Positions 23,379 through 32,300 of a stretch of DNA of 64,000 bases are shown here, in pieces. The stretch spans positions 620,001-684,000 of the forward strand of contig NZ_JACHFM010000003.1 in NCBI RefSeq assembly GCF_014201905.1. Direction: 5' to 3'. This DNA comes from Amaricoccus macauensis. GTDB lineage: Bacteria; Pseudomonadota; Alphaproteobacteria; Rhodobacterales; Rhodobacteraceae. Both the position numbers and the translations under genes were made by a program. The notes beneath the pieces were generated by a model. It made no database searches. It was not told the DNA's origin and saw only the letters and a list, made by a program, of their open reading frames with translations. The first letter of the stretch is position 1; every line of letters starts with the position of its first letter.

Positions 23379-24770
23379 ATGACCGCTGTTGCGGATCACG
23401 AACCAAAGGGAGTGCACCAACCGAAGAAGGCTGCCGCAAGCGGCTGGATCGGTTCGGCTCTCGAATACTATGATTTCTTCATTTACGCGACCGCTGCGTC
23501 GCTGATCTTCCCGCAGATCTTTTTTCCGTCGGAAGATCCGAAGGTCGCGATCATCGCATCGCTTGCGACCTACGGTGTGGGTTACATCGCCCGCCCGATC
23601 GGCGCCTTCGTGCTCGGGCACTGGGGTGATACCCACGGCCGCAAGCAGGTGCTGATCCTCTGCATGTTCCTCATGGGCTTCTCGACCATGGCGGTGGGCC
23701 TTCTGCCGACCTACGACCAGATCGGCCTCTGGGCGCCGGCTCTGCTCGTGGTCTGCCGTCTGGTCCAGGGCTTCGCCGTGGCCGGTGAAATCTCCGGTGC
23801 ATCCTCGATGATCGTCGAGCACGCGCCCTTTGGTCGTCGCGGTTTCTTCGCCTCCTTCACGCTGCAGGGCGTGCAGGTCGGCCAGATCCTCGCGGCAGCC
23901 ATCTTCCTGCCGCTCGCCCACTACATGCCCGACTCGGCGTTCGCCTCGTGGGGCTGGCGTATTCCCTTCCTGCTCAGCGTCTTCGTGATCATCGCCGGCT
24001 ACATCATCCGTCGCGAGGTCCACGAGACGCCGGCATTCTCGGAAGAGAGCGGCGAGAACTCCGTGCCGACCTCGCCGATCGCCGAGGCGTTCCGCACCAG
24101 CTGGCGCGACATGATCCGCGTGGTCTGCATGGCGCTCATGAACACGATCCCGGTGGTGACCACCGTGTTCGGCGCGGCCTATGCGGTGCAGGCGGCTTAT
24201 GGCATTGGGTTCCACAAGGACGTCTTCCTCTGGATCCCGGTTCTCGGAAACATCGTCGCCATCATCGTCATCCCGATGATCGGCAATCTTTCGGATCGGA
24301 TCGGGCGTCGTCCGCCGATGATCATCGGTTCGCTCGCCGCGGGCCTGCTCTCCTTCGCCTACCTCTGGGCGATCTCGATCCACTCGGTGCCGCTCGCCAT
24401 CCTGTTCTCGATCCTCATGTGGGGCGTCGTCTACCAGGGCTACAACGCGATCTTCCCGAGCTACTTCCCGGAGCTGTTCCAGACCCGGACCCGCGTCTCG
24501 GCGATGGCGATCAGCCAGAACGTCGGCACCACGATCACGGCGCTTCTGCCGGCACTCTTCGCCTACGTCGCTCCTCCGGGCTCGGACAACGTGCCCATGA
24601 TGATCGGCAGCCTCGCCTTCGGCATCACGATCATCGCGGCGATCGCCGCCTGGTCCGGCCGCGAGACCTATCGGGTTCCGATGCATGACCTCGGCAACCC
24701 GAACGCGGAGCCCATTCCGATGCCCGAGTACGAGCGTCTGCGGGCTGAGGCGATGCTCGTGAAGGGCTGA
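23379..24770 (+). CDS. MFS transporter, metabolite:H+ symporter (MHS) family
   Basis: A 463-residue 12-helix major facilitator of the MHS group, which includes shikimate, proline/betaine and dicarboxylate carriers. Family features are ASGWIGSALEYYDFFIYATA in the first helix, the loop GHWGDTHGRKQ, the SSMIVEHAPFGRRGF segment and the second-half loop NLSDRIGRRP. The adjacent dehydrogenase makes a hydroaromatic acid (shikimate/quinate-like) the most likely class of substrate. The ATG at 23379 has a good AGGGAGAAG site. Confidence 0.9.
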   Translation: MTAVADHEPKGVHQPKKAAASGWIGSALEYYDFFIYATAASLIFPQIFFPSEDPKVAIIASLATYGVGYIARPIGAFVLGHWGDTHGRKQVLILCMFLMGFSTMAVGLLPTYDQIGLWAPALLVVCRLVQGFAVAGEISGASSMIVEHAPFGRRGFFASFTLQGVQVGQILAAAIFLPLAHYMPDSAFASWGWRIPFLLSVFVIIAGYIIRREVHETPAFSEESGENSVPTSPIAEAFRTSWRDMIRVVCMALMNTIPVVTTVFGAAYAVQAAYGIGFHKDVFLWIPVLGNIVAIIVIPMIGNLSDRIGRRPPMIIGSLAAGLLSFAYLWAISIHSVPLAILFSILMWGVVYQGYNAIFPSYFPELFQTRTRVSAMAISQNVGTTITALLPALFAYVAPPGSDNVPMMIGSLAFGITIIAAIAAWSGRETYRVPMHDLGNPNAEPIPMPEYERLRAEAMLVKG

Positions 24771-24834
24771 ACCGAAAGGAAGGGGCGGCTCGCTGCCCCT
24801 TCCCGTTGCGGAACACACGAAGGAAACATCCCGC

Positions 24835-25668
24835 ATGATCAGCGGCAAGACTAAGGTCATCGCGCACCTCGGCTATCCGACCGAATCGTTCAAGGCGCCG
24901 ATGATCTACAATCCCTGGTTCGAGAAGACCGGCACCGACGCGGTGGTCGTGCCGATGGGGGTAAAGCCCGAGGACTACCGGGCCTTCCTGCCCATGGTGT
25001 TCAGGCTCTCGAACATCGCCGGCGCGCTCGTCACCATGCCGCACAAGGTGACGACGGTCGAACTCCTCGACGAGGCGTCCACCACGGCAAAGGTGGCGGG
25101 CTCCTGCAATGCCGTGAAGGCCGGCGCTGACGGCCGGCTCATCGGCGACATGTTCGACGGCGAAGGCTTCGTGCGCGGCGTGCTGCGCAAGGGCCGCAAG
25201 CTCGAGGGCGCGAAGGCGCTCGTGGTGGGCTCGGGCGGGGTCGGCTCGGCGATCGCCGCGTCCCTCGCGAAGGCGGGCGTCTCGAAGCTCGGTGTCTTCG
25301 ATGCGTACACCCCGATGATGGACGGGCTCGCCGGGCGGCTCCGCGCGAACTATCCCGATCTTGAAGTCGCCGCCGGCGCCAAGGATCCGGCAGGCTACGA
25401 CGTGGTGGTGAACGCCACCCCGCTCGGCATGAAGGAAGGCGATCCGCTCCCCGTGGACGTGGATCGGATCGACCCGGCGACGTTCGTCGGCGAGGTGGTG
25501 ATGAAGACCGAGATCACGCCATTCCTCGCCGCCGCCCGTGCGCGCGGCTGCGCCTACCAGATCGGCACGGACATGCTCTTCGAGCAGATCCCGGCCTATC
25601 TCGAGTTCTTCGGACTCGGCAGCGCCACTGCCGACGAACTGCGGGAAGTGGCGACGATCCGCTACTGA
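24835..25668 (+). CDS. Shikimate-dehydrogenase-like NAD(P) oxidoreductase (AroE superfamily)
   Basis: A 277-residue AroE-superfamily enzyme with an N-terminal substrate domain and a Rossmann domain (VVGSGGVGSAIA). The catalytic Lys71 (MPHK) and Asp108 (DMFDGEG) are kept. However, the classical shikimate-binding serines near the N-terminus are replaced by GYPTESFKAP, and the NTDG motif reads MFDG. It is therefore more likely a catabolic relative with another substrate than the biosynthetic AroE. It follows the MHS transporter by 64 bp and ends at a strong terminator, so the two form one unit. Confidence 0.85.
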   Translation: MISGKTKVIAHLGYPTESFKAPMIYNPWFEKTGTDAVVVPMGVKPEDYRAFLPMVFRLSNIAGALVTMPHKVTTVELLDEASTTAKVAGSCNAVKAGADGRLIGDMFDGEGFVRGVLRKGRKLEGAKALVVGSGGVGSAIAASLAKAGVSKLGVFDAYTPMMDGLAGRLRANYPDLEVAAGAKDPAGYDVVVNATPLGMKEGDPLPVDVDRIDPATFVGEVVMKTEITPFLAAARARGCAYQIGTDMLFEQIPAYLEFFGLGSATADELREVATIRY

Positions 25669-25690
25669 AGCTGACGCAGCAGACCACCAG

Positions 25691-25719
25691 GGCGGCCGGA
25701 GCGATCCGGCCGCCTTTTT
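25691..25719 (+). terminator. Rho-independent terminator
   Basis: A perfect 9-bp stem GGCGGCCGG / CCGGCCGCC (25691-25699 and 25706-25714) with loop AGCGAT is followed by TTTTT. It closes the transporter/dehydrogenase transcription unit, just before the convergent ABC transporter gene. Confidence 0.9.
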
Positions 25720-25727
25720 CGTTGCGG

Positions 25728-27476
25728 TCAGTCGCCGGTGTGGGCGAACTGAAGCTGGTAGAGATCGGCATAGAGCCCGCTGCGCTCCAGAAGCTCGGCA
25801 TGGGTGCCCTTCTCGACGATCCGGCCCCGGTCCATGACGATGATGAGGTCGCTGTCGAGGATCGTCGCGAGGCGGTGGGCGATCACGAGCGTGGTGCGGC
25901 CATGGGCGAGCTTGTCGAGGGCGCCGCGGATCAGGGACTCGCTCTCGGCATCGAGCGCCGAGGTCGGCTCGTCGAGCAGGAGCACCGGGGCATCCCGCAG
26001 CATGGCCCGCGCAATGGAAAGCCGCTGGCGCTCCCCGCCGGAGAACTGCCCCGCCGAGGGCACGACCGGCGTGTCGTAGCCGAGTGGCAGCGCCCGGATG
26101 AAGCGGTCCGCCGCGGCGTCGCGCGCGGCCGCTTCGATCTCCTCCCGGGTGGCCGTGCGCCGGCCGAAGCCGATGTTCTCGGCGACCGTCCCCGTCAGGA
26201 GCACGGACTCCTGACTGACCACCGCGATCTGATCGCGGAGCGAGGCGAGGGTGAGTTCGCGCAGGTCGTGGCCGTCGAGCAGGATGCGCCCGCTCGTCGG
26301 ATCGTAGAGCCGTGGAATGAGGTTGAAGACCGTCGACTTGCCCGCGCCGGATCGCCCGACGAAGGCGACCTTCTGCCCCGGCTCGGCGGTGAAGCTCAGG
26401 TCCTCCAGCGCGACATACCCGTTGGGATAGGCGAACGTCACGTCGTCGAAGCGGAGCTGGCCGGCCGCGTGGGGGAGCGTCACCGGACCGTCGAGAATGG
26501 TCTTCTCGGCATCGAAAAGCTGAAAGACGCGATCGAGTGCCGCCGCGCCCTGTTGCACGGTGGCGTAGTTGCCCCCGAGCCGGCGCGCCGGGCTGGAGAT
26601 GACGCCGAGGCCGGTCAGGAGCGCGGTAAAGTCGGCAATGGTGATCGTCTCGGCACGGACACGGACCGCGACGGCGTAGAGCAGCACCGCCACCGCGACC
26701 CCGATCAGGATCTCCATGATCGGGCTGATCCGGGCCTGCCAGCGGTTCTGCCTGATGCGGAGGCCAAAGAGCCGCTCGAAGAGATCGTCCGCGTGCGCGG
26801 TCAGGGGTTCTTCGAGGCGGTAGGTCCGCGCCATGCGGATGCCGGCGAGACCTTCGGTCACTTCCGAGGTCATGGTCGCAACCTCGACCTGGGTCCGCCC
26901 GGCGAGGCCGCGAAGGCGTCGGCCGATGCGGTTCACCGGGACGAGGGCAATGCCGAAGATCAGGCAGATGGCGATGGTGAGCTGCCAGTCGATGGTCAGC
27001 AGCACGATGAAGGTGGCGATGATCGTCAGCGTGCCGGTGAGCCCACCGAGAAGCGCGCGCACGGCGGTGCCGATCAGCGTGATGTCGGAGGAGAACCGCG
27101 CGGCGAGGCCGGCGGGCGCTTCGGTCTGGAGCTTCGCGAGGTCGGTGCCGACCAGGCGTTCGAACATCGTCTTGCGGAGTTCGGTCTCCATGCGGGTGGT
27201 GACGCGGGTGCTGGTCGTCTCGCGGAAGTACTGTCCGATGCCATTGGCGGCGGACAGCACGATGACGCCGGCCGGGCCCCACCACGCCACGCCCGACGTG
27301 TCACCCTGGAACGCGGTCATCACCAGCTGGATGAGCTTTGAGTATCCGGCCGAGGCGAGGGCGACGATGCCGGTCATCGCCAGCGAGATCGCGAGCAGGC
27401 CCCAGTGGGGCCGGAGCCAGTCGCGCCAGAGCCGCCACCAAGGCGAGGTGTGGCGGGCGGTGTTCCGCTGGGTCAT
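25728..27476 (-). CDS. ABC exporter, fused permease and ATPase (MsbA/lipid-type)
   Basis: A 582-residue half-transporter. The N-terminal six-helix exporter domain occupies about residues 25-310. The C-terminal ATPase carries Walker A GRSGAGKST, the signature FSGGERQRLS, Walker B VLLLDEPTSALD and the His switch AHRLATI. It resembles MsbA-type lipid or multidrug exporters; the cargo cannot be told. ATG 27474-27476 begins a hydrophilic leader before the first helix; an upstream extension of 31 residues is possible but unlike the family. Confidence 0.9.
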   Translation of the reverse strand: MTQRNTARHTSPWWRLWRDWLRPHWGLLAISLAMTGIVALASAGYSKLIQLVMTAFQGDTSGVAWWGPAGVIVLSAANGIGQYFRETTSTRVTTRMETELRKTMFERLVGTDLAKLQTEAPAGLAARFSSDITLIGTAVRALLGGLTGTLTIIATFIVLLTIDWQLTIAICLIFGIALVPVNRIGRRLRGLAGRTQVEVATMTSEVTEGLAGIRMARTYRLEEPLTAHADDLFERLFGLRIRQNRWQARISPIMEILIGVAVAVLLYAVAVRVRAETITIADFTALLTGLGVISSPARRLGGNYATVQQGAAALDRVFQLFDAEKTILDGPVTLPHAAGQLRFDDVTFAYPNGYVALEDLSFTAEPGQKVAFVGRSGAGKSTVFNLIPRLYDPTSGRILLDGHDLRELTLASLRDQIAVVSQESVLLTGTVAENIGFGRRTATREEIEAAARDAAADRFIRALPLGYDTPVVPSAGQFSGGERQRLSIARAMLRDAPVLLLDEPTSALDAESESLIRGALDKLAHGRTTLVIAHRLATILDSDLIIVMDRGRIVEKGTHAELLERSGLYADLYQLQFAHTGD

Positions 27477-27572
27477 GGCGCCTCGTCGGATGCTGTTCCA
27501 GATCCGGTAACATGGTTCCATCCGGGAGACAAAGGCGAAACCGGGTGCGGTTCCCCTCGGAGTTGCCACCTG

Positions 27573-28226
27573 TCAGAGTTGCCAGTCGATCGCGCCGCGC
27601 CCCGATGCCACGAGCGCGGCATTCGCCCGGGAGAACGGCCGCGAGCCGAAGAATCCGGTGCGGGCGGAAAGCGGAGAGGGGTGTGCCGAGGCAAGAACCG
27701 TGTGGCGCGGGGCGACACGTGGCGCTTTTGCCTGAGCCTGCCGTCCCCAGAGCACGAAGACGCTCGGCGGGCCGGAGCTTGCCGCATCAATGATCGCGTC
27801 GGTGACTGGCCCCCAGCCCCAGCGCGCGTGTGCGTTCGCCGCACCCTCCTCGACTGTCAGCGCGGTGTTGAGCAGGAGGACGCCCTGCCGCGCCCAGGCT
27901 TCAAGGCTGCCGGTGCCGGGCTCGCGGATACCGAGGTCATCGCCGAGTTCGCGAAAGACGTTGCGCAGCGACCGCGGGGGCGCGACCCCGGGGCGGACCG
28001 AGAAGGCGAGCCCGTCGGCGTGGCCGGGGGTCGGGTAGGGGTCCTGTCCGAGGATGACGACGCGCACCGCCTCGGGTGGTGTCAGCGCGAGGGCGCGCCA
28101 GACATCCACCTCGCCGGGCGCGATCGGCCGGCCGGCGGCCCGGGCCTCGGCGACGCGGGCCTCGAGCTCCGCGATCTGCGGTGCGACCGGGGCAAGCGCC
28201 ACGGCCCAGGCGGGGGGAGGCGGCAT
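27573..28226 (-). CDS. ung: Uracil-DNA glycosylase
   Basis: A 217-residue UDG-superfamily enzyme that removes uracil from DNA. The water-activating loop GQDPYPTPGHADGLAFS (Asp62) and the C-terminal HPSPLSA motif are visible, with LLLNTALTVEEG between them. This is the family 1 pattern with Pro in place of His in the GQDPYH motif. ATG 28224-28226 overlaps the stop of the upstream SelW-like gene (ATGA), which fixes the start. Confidence 0.92.
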   Translation of the reverse strand: MPPPPAWAVALAPVAPQIAELEARVAEARAAGRPIAPGEVDVWRALALTPPEAVRVVILGQDPYPTPGHADGLAFSVRPGVAPPRSLRNVFRELGDDLGIREPGTGSLEAWARQGVLLLNTALTVEEGAANAHARWGWGPVTDAIIDAASSGPPSVFVLWGRQAQAKAPRVAPRHTVLASAHPSPLSARTGFFGSRPFSRANAALVASGRGAIDWQL

Positions 28227-28564
28227 CAGTCGGCCTTCGCGCGGTCCAGATGCCCGAGCGAGCGCTCGGGCGCGATGCGGTCGCGCACCCGCTGCTTCAG
28301 GGCGCGCACGTCGGGAAAGCCGCCGTCCCCGCTCCGGTCCCAGATTTGCGCGCCGTCCACGTCGATGCGAAAGACCCCGCCCGTGCCAGGCACGAGGCGC
28401 ACGGCGCCGAGTTCGTCGCGGAACGTCTGAAGCAGCTCCTGCGCCATCCAGCCGGCGCGGAGCAGCCAGTTGCACTTCGTGCAATAGGTGATCGAGACGG
28501 TCGGGCGGATGGTTGCGCCCGGGGAGTCAGAGCCGGGAAAGCCGGAGGCGGGGAGGTCGGACAT
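28226..28564 (-). CDS. SelT/SelW/SelH-like (Rdx family) thioredoxin-fold protein
   Basis: A 112-residue protein with the Rdx signature YCTKCNWLLRAGWMAQELL. The redox motif is CxxC (Cys28, Cys31), where the selenoprotein version has selenocysteine as the second residue. The FPDVRALKQRVRD tail is typical. The family is thought to act in redox reactions; partners are unknown. It is translationally coupled to ung downstream. ATG 28562-28564 was preferred over an upstream start that adds a short basic leader. Confidence 0.88.
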   Translation of the reverse strand: MSDLPASGFPGSDSPGATIRPTVSITYCTKCNWLLRAGWMAQELLQTFRDELGAVRLVPGTGGVFRIDVDGAQIWDRSGDGGFPDVRALKQRVRDRIAPERSLGHLDRAKAD

Positions 28565-28603
28565 ACGCCCGACTCTGCACCCGCCGTCCTGTCGCTGCAA
28601 GGC

Positions 28604-29209
28604 TCAGGCGGCGAAGGCGCCGTGGAAGGCGATCTCGGCGAGCGGCCGGCGCGGGCTCGGCTCCTCGCGGGCGCGGAGCGCCTCGGGCAGACGGTCCGCA
28701 TGCGCCTTGGTGCCGATCGCGGCCGCGGCCTCGATGCGGTAGCCTTCGGGCAATCCGAGCGCCTCGGGGATGCGGGCGAAGTCGAGGCCGGTCATGCCGT
28801 GGGCGTGCAGCCCGAGCAGATGCGCCTGCAGCGCCAGCTGGCCCCAGGCTGCGCCGGCGTCGAACGAGTGGCTGTAGATCGGCTTGGCCTCGGCGTCGTC
28901 AGTGGCGTCGAAATGGGTGCGCGACACGATGAAGACCAGCGCGCCCGCGTCCCGGGCCCACGACTGGTTGAACTCGACGAGCAGGTCGAGCAGCCGGTCG
29001 AACTCGGGCGTGCCCTTCAGGGCGTAGATGAAGCGCCAGGGCTGGGCGTTGAACGCCGACGGCGCCCAGCTCGCCGCTTCGAGGATCGTCAGGATCTGCG
29101 TCTCGGTGAGCGGGGTGCCGTCGAACGAGCGCGGCGACCACCGGTCGATGAAGAGCGGGTCGATCGGATGCTCGGAGGTGCGGCTGGTGATGCGGGCGAT
29201 CTGGTTCAT
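28604..29209 (-). CDS. Nitroreductase-family flavoprotein
   Basis: A 201-residue FMN-dependent nitroreductase-family protein. Recognisable segments are RWSPRSFDG near the N-terminus (phosphate/FMN contact), the EAASWAPSAFNAQPWRFIYA block and DAGAAWGQLALQAHLLGL. Such enzymes reduce nitro compounds, quinones or enones with NAD(P)H. The start is the ATG immediately before NQIARI; a TTG-initiated extension to 29317 would read through upstream palindromes and is unlikely. Two palindromes upstream suggest repressor control. Confidence 0.9.
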   Translation of the reverse strand: MNQIARITSRTSEHPIDPLFIDRWSPRSFDGTPLTETQILTILEAASWAPSAFNAQPWRFIYALKGTPEFDRLLDLLVEFNQSWARDAGALVFIVSRTHFDATDDAEAKPIYSHSFDAGAAWGQLALQAHLLGLHAHGMTGLDFARIPEALGLPEGYRIEAAAAIGTKAHADRLPEALRAREEPSPRRPLAEIAFHGAFAA

Positions 29210-29272
29210 GGCGTGCGCTTTCGGACGGATGTTTCGCTGTTGCGGCATAGATACGCAGTCGCAGCGCAAAAC

Positions 29273-29319
29273 TGAACCGTTCAATCCGGAAAGACATTGT
29301 CTCCGAACCGGAGACAATG
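29273..29319 (-). promoter_or_regulatory. Two palindromes upstream of the nitroreductase gene (operator candidates)
   Basis: TGAAC-c-GTTCA (29273-29283) and a perfect 11-bp inverted repeat CATTGTCTCCG-aac-CGGAGACAATG (29295-29319) lie 64-110 bases upstream of the nitroreductase start. Their length and symmetry fit binding sites of TetR- or MarR-type repressors. No such regulator is adjacent. The larger one is not followed by a clean T-tract on either strand, so a terminator for the 5-oxoprolinase gene is less likely. Confidence 0.5.
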
Positions 29320-29346
29320 CCGCCGTTCCACCATGATCCGAGAGGA

Positions 29347-32300
29347 TCAGCCGTAGCCGCCGCCGCCCGGAGTCTCGAGCGAGAACACGTCGCCGGGCGC
29401 GACCTCGGTACGGTCGGCCGAGCGCAGCTCGTCGATCCGCCCGTCGGCGCGCTCGATGCGGGTCCGGCCACAGGCGCCGGGCTCACCGCTGCCGAGCCCG
29501 GGCGGGGGCACCACCCGGTGGCCGGAGAGGATCGCCACCGTCATCGGCGCGAGGAACCGGATGCGGCGCACCACGCCGTCGCCGCCCGGGAAACGCCCCG
29601 CCCCGCCCGAGCCGGTGCGGATCGCGAAGGTGTCGAGCACGACCGGATAGCGCCATTCCAGCACCTCCGGGTCGGTCAGGCGCGAGTTCGTCATGTGCGA
29701 CTGGACGCCCGACGTCCCCGGGTGCCCCGACCCGTCAGAGAGCCGCCCCGCGCCGGTGCCGCCGCAGACGGTCTCGTAGTATTGCAGCCGGTCATCACCC
29801 CAGGTGGTGTTGTTCATCGTTGACTGTGCCGCGGCCTGCACCCCGAGGGCGAGGAAGAGCGCCGAGGTGACAGCCTGACTGGTCTCGACGTTGCCGGCGA
29901 TCACCGCTGCGGGATAGCGCGGCGAGAGCATGGTGCCGGGCGGCAGGATGACGTCGAGCGGCTTCATGACGCCTTCGTTCATCGGGATGTCGTCGTCGAC
30001 GAGGCAGCGGAAGACGTAGAGCACCGCCGCGCGCGTCACGGGCTCCGGCGCGTTGTAGTTGGTGGCGAGCTCCGCCGTCGTGCCGGTGAAGTCGATCGTC
30101 GCCGAGCGCGCCGCGCGATCGACGGTGATCCTGACCCGGATCTCGCGGGGGCGCCCGTCGAAGTCGGGATCCATCGGGTAGACGTATTCCGCGTCCGAGA
30201 GCGCCTCGATGGCGCGGCGGACGCATTCCTCGGCGTTCGCCTGCACGTGGCGCATGTAGGCCTCGACCGTGGCGAGGCCGAAGTCGGCCACCATGCGGCC
30301 AAGCTCCTGTGCGCCCTTCTCGCAGGCGGCAAGCTGGGCGCGGAGGTCGGCGAGGTTCGTCTCTGGCGCGCGGACCGGATAGCGCGCCGAGCCGAGGAGT
30401 TCGCGGGTCTCCGCCTCGCGGAAGTGGCCGCGGGAGACGAGGGTCCAGTTGTCGATGTAGACGCCTTCGTCGTGGATCGTGCGGCTGTCGGGGGGCATCG
30501 AGCTCGGCGTCAGGCCGCCCACGTCGGTGTGGTGGCCGCGCGCGGAGGTGAAGAAGAGCACGCGCGTGCCGGCGTCGTCCCAGACCGGGCGAACCACCGT
30601 GATGTCAGGCAGGTGCGTGCCGCCGTTGTAGGGGGCGTTCAGCACGAAGACGTCACCGGGGGCCATATCGGGGTTCTGGGCGATGATCGCCTTGACCGAC
30701 GCGCCCATGGAGCCGAGGTGCACCGGCATGTGCGGCGCGTTGGCGATGAGATCACCCTCGGCGTCGAAGACGGCGCAGGAGAAGTCCAGGCGCTCCTTGA
30801 TCGTCACGGACGCGGCGGTGTTCTCGAGGACCGCGCCCATCTGCTCGGCGATCGACATGTAGAGGTTGTTGAAGACCTCGAGCATCACCGGGTCGGCCTC
30901 GGTGCCGATCGCGTGGGTCGTCGGGCGCGGCTCGACGCGCACGAGGCGCACGTGGTCGTGGGCGGTGATCCGCGCCTGCCAGCCCGGTTCGATGAGGATC
31001 GAGGTGTGCGGCTCGACGAGAACCGCCGGCCCGGTGAGGGTGTCGCCGGGCCGGAGCACCTCGCGATGCACGAAGCGCGCGTCGCGCCAGCCACCGGCCA
31101 GCCAGACCGGCGCGGTGAGCGCGGTCCCGTAGGCGCTTTCGGCGCGCTCGCTCTCGGCGAGGACCGGCTCCTCGATGGAGTTCGCGGTGCCGATCGCCTC
31201 CGCTTCGGCGGTCTCGATGACAAGGGGCGCGTCGCCCGGGTCGAAGCCGAAACGGGCGCGATGGGCCTCGGCGAAGCGGGCCTTGAGCTCGGCGACCGTG
31301 CCGAAGGCGACCGGCAGAGCGGTGTCGGTGCCTTTCACCTTCAGGTGGACGATCTGGCGCAGGCGGATCGCCGTGGCGGGCACGCCTTCGGAGGCGACCT
31401 CCATGTCCGCGTCGGAGCCGAGATGGTCGAGAACGGCAGCCGCCGTCATGCGTCCCTCGTCGTCGAGCGGCGCCTCGACGGCCCGGGCGCGGACCGCCCG
31501 GATATCGGCGAGGCCCATGCCGTAGGCGGAGAGAAGCGAGGCCATGGGGTGAATGAGGCAGGTTTCCATCCCGAGGGTGTCGGCGATGGCGCAGGCGGAC
31601 TGCGCTCCGGCGCCGCCGAAGACCGTCAGGCAGTAGCCCGAGACGTCATGGCCGCGCTGGACGGAGATCTTCTTGATGGCGTTTGCCATGTTCTCGACGG
31701 CGATCTTCAGGAAACCCTCGGCCACGGCCTCGGGCTCGCGGCCGATCTCGGCGGCGATCGTCTCGAAAGCGGCGCGGGTGGCCGCGACGTCGAGGGGGCG
31801 GTCGGCGTCGGGGCCGAAGATCGCCGGGAAGAACTCGGGCCGCAGCCGGCCGGTGAGCACGTTGGCGTCGGTCACGGCGAGCGGGCCGCCACGGCCGTAG
31901 CAGGCGGGGCCGGGGTCGGCACCGGCGCTCTCCGGCCCGACGCGCATGCGCGCCCCATCGAAGCCGAGGATCGAGCCGCCGCCGGCGGCGACGGTGTGGA
32001 TCATCATCATCGGAGCCGTCACGCGGACGCCGGCAACCTCGCTGCGCAGCACGCGTTCAAGCTCGCCGGCGTAGTGGCAGACGTCGGTGGAGGTGCCACC
32101 CATGTCGAAGCCGATGATGCGCTTCTCGCCGGCGATGGCACTGGTCTGGACCGCGCCGACGACGCCGCCGGCCGGGCCGGAGAGGATCGCGTCCTTGCCG
32201 TCGAAGCGGTCAGCGGCGGTGAGGCCGCCCGAGGACTGCATGAACATGAGCTTGGCGCCCATGTCGCCGTCGAAGGCAGCGGCGACCCGGTCGACGTAGC

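Noticed and set aside
24631-27285. An 884-codon minus-strand frame spanning the dehydrogenase and part of the ABC transporter
   Set aside because: It crosses a strong terminator and two well-supported genes, and is Arg/His/Pro-rich without motifs.
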